The position numbers were made by a program, and so were the translations under genes. Below the pieces are notes generated by a model. The model did no database searches. It was not told the DNA's origin and saw nothing but the letters and a program-made list of their open reading frames with translations. Shown one piece after another: positions 14,204 through 17,414 of a DNA stretch of 17,414 bases. Position 1 is the stretch's first letter. Every line of letters starts with the position of its first letter. Origin of the DNA: JAVVUJ01 sp964461765 (GTDB lineage Bacteria > Bacillota > Clostridia > Peptostreptococcales > Anaerovoracaceae); NCBI GenBank assembly GCA_964461765.1, contig CAYWVS010000067.1:1-17414 (forward strand), read 5' to 3'.

Positions 14204-14264
14204 AATATCGTCTTTTACGATATTTCCTACATATTAAAATAACGCTACTCATAATGAATAGCGT
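14204..14264. repeat. Two further hairpins in the gene-free region
   Basis: AATATCGT (14204-14211) and ACGATATT (14217-14224) are perfect 8-bp arms around CTTTT. The 23 bases 14242-14264 (ACGCTACTCAT then AATGAATAGCGT) form a near-perfect palindrome with 10 of 11 pairs and a 1-base centre. Together with the hairpin at 14130-14163 they suggest a structured RNA or a palindromic repeat element, but I recognise no known family. Confidence 0.6.
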
Positions 14265-14473
14265 CAATTATAAATTGTTTATAACTTTTTGTTGCTTATA
14301 GAAAGAATCTACTGAGATNNNNNNNNNNNNNNNNNNNNNNNNNNNNNNNNNNNNNNNNNNNNNNNNNNNNNNNNNNNNNNNNNNNNNNNNNNNNNNNNNN
14401 NNNNNNNNNNNNNNNNNNTCAATTATAAATTGTTTATAACTTTTTGTTGCTTATAGAAAGAATCTACTGAGAT
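14264..14473. repeat. Identical 55-bp copies flanking a 100-N assembly gap
   Basis: The 55 bases 14264-14318 and 14419-14473 are identical (both start TCAATTATAAATTG and end CTACTGAGAT). The first copy ends exactly where the Ns begin (14319), and the second starts exactly after the last N (14418). Such an exact match at both contig ends is what a de Bruijn assembler with a k-mer of 55 leaves behind, and 100 Ns is a standard placeholder. The sequence may be continuous with one copy, or the gap may hide a real repeat array. Confidence 0.85.
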
Positions 14474-14502
14474 AGGATAGATATGAAAAAATCTACTGAG
14501 AT
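14461..14502. repeat. 13-bp direct repeat, period 29
   Basis: AATCTACTGAGAT occurs at 14461-14473 and again at 14490-14502, each preceded by a purine-rich GAAAG/GAAAA. The copies are separated by 16 unrelated bases. With the 55-bp duplication nearby they may be the edge of a longer repeat array interrupted by the assembly gap. Confidence 0.6.
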
Positions 14503-14545
14503 CAGACAAATATTTCAAATTTGTTCTCAAAATTTTAAAAATTCT

Positions 14546-14761
14546 CTAAAGGATTTCTTTTTTTTCTTTCAATTGAAACTGGATTTTAGCTTGATTTAAA
14601 CTAATAGGGTTTGCTCCCCCACCATAGTCCGGGTCTAAAAACTGGGATTTATCATCCTCCCATCCGCACATAGGGCAAACCTCGTAAGTTCCCGGTGGAC
14701 ATTCTGTCAATACCCTGGCACCACAGCATACACATTCATATTTTTCTTCAATTACTTCCAT
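14546..14761 (-). CDS. CPCC-family cysteine-rich zinc-binding-like protein
   Basis: A small cytosolic protein with two CxxC pairs, YECVCCGARVLTE and YEVCPMCGWEDDKSQF, followed by DPDYGGGANPISLNQAK. This is the pattern of the Cys-rich CPCC family (usually CPCC-G, PPGTYEICPVCGWEDD). The four cysteines probably bind one zinc ion. The first motif reads CVCC instead of CPCC. I chose ATG 14761 (71 residues, AAAGG 10 bases upstream) because the family begins just before the first motif. ATG 14809 would add 16 residues, with a site only one base away. It is the last gene of a three-gene operon, 20 to 68 bases after the toxin-like gene. The family's role is unknown; an immunity role has no direct support here. 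Confidence 0.8.
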   Translation of the reverse strand: MEVIEEKYECVCCGARVLTECPPGTYEVCPMCGWEDDKSQFLDPDYGGGANPISLNQAKIQFQLKEKKEIL

Positions 14762-14829
14762 AAATACTTGCCTTTCAAAATATAAAATTCTATGATTCAA
14801 ACATGTCATTCTCCTACACTTTTAAATGT

Positions 14830-15246
14830 TTATTGTCTTTCAAAGTATTGAATTCCATCACTTGGCTTAAAGAAAGTACGTATATAGCCGTCACCACTTT
14901 TTACCCCGAAGCTATTGGTCTGTGGATCATAATATAAGGTATCCTCACCGTCTTGCTTTGTTAAGACATCTTCGGAGGGATTATCCATAAGCTCTTGTGC
15001 TAACCTTAAATACTCTTCTTTGCTTATATCTCCAAATTCTTGCTGCTTTATGACATGCTTTTCAAAATGCTCTTCAAATCTATCTTGACTTCGGAATTGT
15101 AAATCGCTTTTAAACTCAACCTCATCTCCGGCAGGAACACTCCCCATGATCTCAGATTCAGAGTCATCCTTCAATAAATTAGTCCCTAAAAATATCAACA
15201 AAAGGAATAGGACTGCCAACAATGAGCTTATGACTTTTTTGGTCAT
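14830..15246 (-). CDS. Membrane-anchored protein with a toxin-nuclease-like outer domain
   Basis: The 138-residue protein starts with a basic residue pair and one hydrophobic segment (about 6-24), a signal anchor or uncleaved signal, then an acidic linker (27-47) and a compact domain (about 50-138). The domain has HFEKH (60-64), EFG (70-72), SKEEYLRLAQELM (75-87), LYYDPQTNSFGVKSGDGYIR (104-123) and TFFKPSDGIQYFERQ to the end. From memory this pattern resembles C-terminal nuclease modules of polymorphic toxins and phage proteins of the Barnase/EndoU/colicin-D/RelE (BECR) type, where similar His, Arg/Thr and Tyr positions occur. The match is by eye only and activity is not shown. It overlaps the upstream gene by an ATGA junction and is followed closely by the CPCC gene. 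Confidence 0.65.
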   Translation of the reverse strand: MTKKVISSLLAVLFLLLIFLGTNLLKDDSESEIMGSVPAGDEVEFKSDLQFRSQDRFEEHFEKHVIKQQEFGDISKEEYLRLAQELMDNPSEDVLTKQDGEDTLYYDPQTNSFGVKSGDGYIRTFFKPSDGIQYFERQ

Positions 15247-16814
15247 AGATTACCCCTTACCGCATATTGAATATTTCCATCCTTGATTTGCACATTATAG
15301 ACATTTTCCCCCGTTTCAAAAACTACTTTTCCGTTAGGGTTTAGTACTCTAAATGCGATGATAGTTCCTTTCGTATCCGTCAGCCAATATGCCACATAAC
15401 CCTGCTGAGCATAAAAGTTACTGATAACACCGCCGGTGATGTTAAGCATCTGCGTGGTTTCACCTTCTAAATCCATACGGTAAAGTTTTTGCTCTCCGCT
15501 AGTAAAGTAGATCCAGTTCCCATCAATTTTAAATTCCCTCACATCTGCATCGGCAATTTTCTCAGTTTTACCGGTATTTATATTTACAGTATGAAGCTTA
15601 CTGATTTCTCCGCCCTTTCTTGCCAGAACATAAACGGAATCATCCAAAAGCTCTATACTGCTGCTATTGCCTATAAGGTTATTGTTTTTGCCAAAATACC
15701 AACCGTAATAATAAGAAGCTTCCCCCAGGCTCTCCACTGTTTCCGATCCGGAAGTCTGAATTTTTAAATTCCCTGGGGAGGGTGGTTGTGTAAGATCGAA
15801 CCCTATCCTGGTTCCATCTATATTTTCAAAGTAGCCCTGGGGAAACATGGAGAGATTTTCTAAAGAACCATCATCCTTTAACCAGATTTGAAAATCAGTT
15901 CCCCTGGTGTTATTCAAAATTTGATAATATAGGATAGCTTTACCATGTACATTTTTTAAGTCTGCCATTTCATATCCGGAAGGGCTTGAGGCGTTTATTG
16001 GCAATTGATATACGGCTTTCATTTGAGAAGGGTTAGCCACAGGGGTCTGATAGATAACACCTTTTTTACCTTGGAAATACAGATTGTTTCCTGCTATTAC
16101 TGCTGTCCCTTTAAGAATCGTTTGGGAACCGTAGATGGTAGGTACTGTCAATACTGTGAGAACCTTTTCCTCCGAAGTTTGCTTGTATGCTACGGTGGGT
16201 ACAGTTCCTACTGTGGTTGTCGGTGAGTCAGGTTGGGTGGTTGCTCCTGTCTTATTTGCTTTATCAATAATTAAGCCGTTTTGGTTGCTGTAATTATAGC
16301 TCCATTTAAATTCCGATGCAGCAAACTTCCAGCTTAAAGGAACGTAGGTTACATTCCGGAAAACTAAAAGTGGGTATTCCTCTTTTCTGTTATCGATGGA
16401 TTTTCCGTTTACCGTAATCTTTCCCGTTACCAATTGGGCTTGATAAGACTTGTTGTTTTTAGCATTTACTTTTTCCTCTTTAAAGGGTGCCTCACCATTG
16501 TAAGGAGTGATGATCAAACCATCTGTCTTTGTCCAGTTGGACTGGATTCCTAAAAACCTGCTGTCATCATAGGTCATAGGAAAATAGGTAATGTTTTTAT
16601 ACACGATAAGTGGATATTTACGATAGCTGTTTTCTATCTTCTGACCGTTTAAAGTAACCTTGAAGTCAGGCAACGACACTTGAACATTGGATACAGCATA
16701 GCTCTCCTGGATAAACATAGAAAGCCACACTGAGATTGCCAAAATTAAGACCAAGAAGTAGCGAAATAACTGAGAATATAAGTGCGTGGACTGAAGCCAA
16801 TATGTTTTTAACAT
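15243..16814 (-). CDS. Exported protein with two Cu-amine-oxidase-N-like repeats and a propeller-like C-terminus
   Basis: A 523-residue protein probably anchored or secreted through one hydrophobic segment (about 19-40). Two copies of a copper-amine-oxidase-N-like stalk repeat follow: VTLNGQKIENSYRKYPLIVY (53-72) with SNWTKTDGLIIT, and ITVNGKSIDNRKEEYPLLVF (133-152) with NQNGLIID. A Thr/Pro-rich linker leads to a C-terminal half (about 210-523) with recurring WIYFTSGEQKLYRMDLEGE-type strands, like DUF5050 beta-propeller proteins. The start is ATG 16814, since AGGAGG lies 8 bases upstream; ATG 16856 would only add residues translated from the leader. A good promoter and a dyad precede it. The gene shares an ATGA overlap with the toxin-like gene. 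Its role is unknown; a cell-surface binding function is likely. Confidence 0.8.
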   Translation of the reverse strand: MLKTYWLQSTHLYSQLFRYFLVLILAISVWLSMFIQESYAVSNVQVSLPDFKVTLNGQKIENSYRKYPLIVYKNITYFPMTYDDSRFLGIQSNWTKTDGLIITPYNGEAPFKEEKVNAKNNKSYQAQLVTGKITVNGKSIDNRKEEYPLLVFRNVTYVPLSWKFAASEFKWSYNYSNQNGLIIDKANKTGATTQPDSPTTTVGTVPTVAYKQTSEEKVLTVLTVPTIYGSQTILKGTAVIAGNNLYFQGKKGVIYQTPVANPSQMKAVYQLPINASSPSGYEMADLKNVHGKAILYYQILNNTRGTDFQIWLKDDGSLENLSMFPQGYFENIDGTRIGFDLTQPPSPGNLKIQTSGSETVESLGEASYYYGWYFGKNNNLIGNSSSIELLDDSVYVLARKGGEISKLHTVNINTGKTEKIADADVREFKIDGNWIYFTSGEQKLYRMDLEGETTQMLNITGGVISNFYAQQGYVAYWLTDTKGTIIAFRVLNPNGKVVFETGENVYNVQIKDGNIQYAVRGNL

Positions 16815-16837
16815 AAGTTCTTCCTCCTGAAAAATGA

Positions 16838-16881
16838 ATGGTATGATTATTGACAAAAAATGTCTTATTTAATCATACCAT
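16838..16881. promoter_or_regulatory. 12-bp dyad overlapping the -10 box, likely operator
   Basis: Perfect arms ATGGTATGATTA (16838-16849) and TAATCATACCAT (16870-16881) enclose 20 bases, in which GACA/TGTC form a further small stem around an A run. The right arm covers the -10 box of the promoter, so the transcript starts inside the dyad. This fits a DNA-binding repressor site better than an RNA hairpin. Confidence 0.55.
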
Positions 16882-16900
16882 AATATAATAGGTGTTTCAA
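16872..16900 (-). promoter_or_regulatory. Sigma-A-type promoter of the three-gene exported-protein operon
   Basis: On the minus strand TTGAAA (16900-16895) and TATGAT (16877-16872) are separated by exactly 17 bases, five of six matches to each consensus. Transcription should start near 16865, about 50 bases before ATG 16814. The -35 box lies within a short inverted repeat AGGTG/CACCT that could also act as a weak terminator for the gene ending at 16936. Confidence 0.6.
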
Positions 16901-16935
16901 TTCACCTTTTAATTTTTACTGAAATAAATCAAATC

Positions 16936-17414
16936 TTACTCTACAGAATTTAACAAAGTCATCTTATCTAAATCCTTTTTAAAGGCTGATTCCATTTCCA
17001 TCATACCTATGTAAAAATCGTATTCGTTTGCAAGCTTGATATATGGATCGGGATTAAAACATTCAGGACCTAAGACACCTTTCCCCTGCCAAATCCCCTT
17101 TGCCAATAATTCAAATGCAATGACAGGATTGTATGCAGTCTGCGCAACAACGGCTCCGCTACCGATTTTTTTCATCATCTCTTCACTGTCCGTAGTCTGA
17201 TAGATGAAAACCTTTCTCTCTTTGCCGTCTTTTATGCCTGTGACACAGGTTCCTACACAGCATTTTCCCCTCATTTTATCAGCCACCTCCACGGGGCTGG
17301 GTGCAATCATTCCTACCACATCTCTGGGAGAAAGATCGGTACCTTTGACTTTTCCATGCTTATCGTCCAACCTGAGGGCTCTGAGATTTTTTAACATGGT
17401 GATGAACTCACTGC
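16936..17414 (-). CDS. Saccharopine dehydrogenase-family protein, N-terminal part cut by the right edge
   Basis: The frame is open from the right edge (an upstream S-E-F-I-T precedes the internal ATG 17397) to the stop at 16936, giving about 159 C-terminal residues of a protein that is normally near 400. The stretches LSPRDVVGMIAPSPVEVADK, GSGAVVAQTAYNPVIAFELL and KGIWQGKGVLGPECFNPDPY are typical of the C-terminal half of the saccharopine dehydrogenase / carboxynorspermidine synthase family. These NAD(P)-linked cytosolic enzymes act in lysine or polyamine pathways. The NAD-binding Rossmann half lies outside the window, so the exact substrate cannot be told. The next gene starts after a weak hairpin and its own promoter, so this is probably a separate unit. 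Confidence 0.88.
   Translation of the reverse strand, partial: SEFITMLKNLRALRLDDKHGKVKGTDLSPRDVVGMIAPSPVEVADKMRGKCCVGTCVTGIKDGKERKVFIYQTTDSEEMMKKIGSGAVVAQTAYNPVIAFELLAKGIWQGKGVLGPECFNPDPYIKLANEYDFYIGMMEMESAFKKDLDKMTLLNSVE

Larger units (their letters stand above)
13981..14545. other. Gene-free region rich in hairpins and repeats
   Basis: These 565 bases lie between the response regulator and the CPCC gene. They hold the regulator promoter, a 37-bp imperfect tandem repeat, at least three hairpins, a 55-bp direct repeat around a 100-N gap, and a 13-bp direct repeat. No reading frame with a ribosome site is apparent in the known sequence. Whatever the gap once hid is unknown. Confidence 0.6.

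Noticed and set aside
14264..14473. Insertion sequence flanked by 55-bp direct repeats
   Set aside because: Only Ns lie between the copies, and they end exactly at the N boundaries, which fits an assembly overlap better; no transposase is visible.
14461..14502. CRISPR-like repeat (13-bp copies, period 29)
   Set aside because: Only two short copies in a gene-free region, with no longer repeat-spacer pattern and no cas genes in the window. The N gap prevents a firm negative.
15489..15767. Plus-strand frame of 92 codons
   Set aside because: Antisense to the exported propeller-like protein and without a recognisable product.

Overview
The window looks like a low-GC, endospore-forming Clostridia chromosome. 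The evidence is a sporulation channel locus (spoIIIA), an Asp23-nusB-xseA-xseB-ispA-dxs housekeeping operon of the usual clostridial order, AGGAGG-type ribosome binding sites, several TTG starts and AT-rich spacers. A genus cannot be assigned from the sequence alone; a lineage near Peptostreptococcales/Anaerovoracaceae is only a guess. Nearly everything is on the minus strand. The one confident plus-strand gene is an AEC-family transporter.

Reading in the direction of minus-strand transcription, positions 7864 to 4608 hold spoIIIAC, AD, AE, AF, AG and AH. These build the mother-cell side of the channel that feeds the forespore. The locus is reduced: spoIIIAA and spoIIIAB are not in front of AC, SpoIIIAF is cut down to its two membrane helices, SpoIIIAE has no signal peptide, and SpoIIIAG is short with an awkward start. 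A hairpin terminator separates this locus from a tightly packed operon at 4481 to 1. That operon encodes an Asp23-like protein, the antitermination factor NusB, both exonuclease VII subunits, farnesyl diphosphate synthase and the first MEP-pathway enzyme, Dxs (cut by the left edge).

The middle (8153-10889) holds the AEC permease, a long nested palindrome between convergent genes, a GME-fold-like protein (DUF6873-like) and a YitT-family membrane protein. Positions 11089-13980 hold a two-component system: an OmpR-type regulator overlapping a large multi-helix sensor kinase, preceded by a 7-codon leader peptide and an 11-bp-spaced direct repeat that looks like an autoregulatory operator.

The 565-bp gene-free region 13981-14545 is rich in hairpins and repeats and contains a 100-N assembly gap. 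The gap is flanked by two identical 55-bp copies that end exactly at the Ns, which suggests the gap may be an assembly artefact.

The right end (16814 to 14546) is a three-gene operon with a good sigma-A promoter overlapped by a perfect 12-bp dyad. It encodes an exported protein with two copper-amine-oxidase-N-like repeats and a propeller-like C-terminal half, a small membrane-anchored protein whose outer domain resembles nuclease modules of polymorphic toxins, and a CPCC zinc-cysteine protein. The last gene, cut by the right edge, is the C-terminal part of a saccharopine-dehydrogenase-family enzyme. The reduced spoIIIA locus and the toxin-like exported operon are the most interesting parts of the window.
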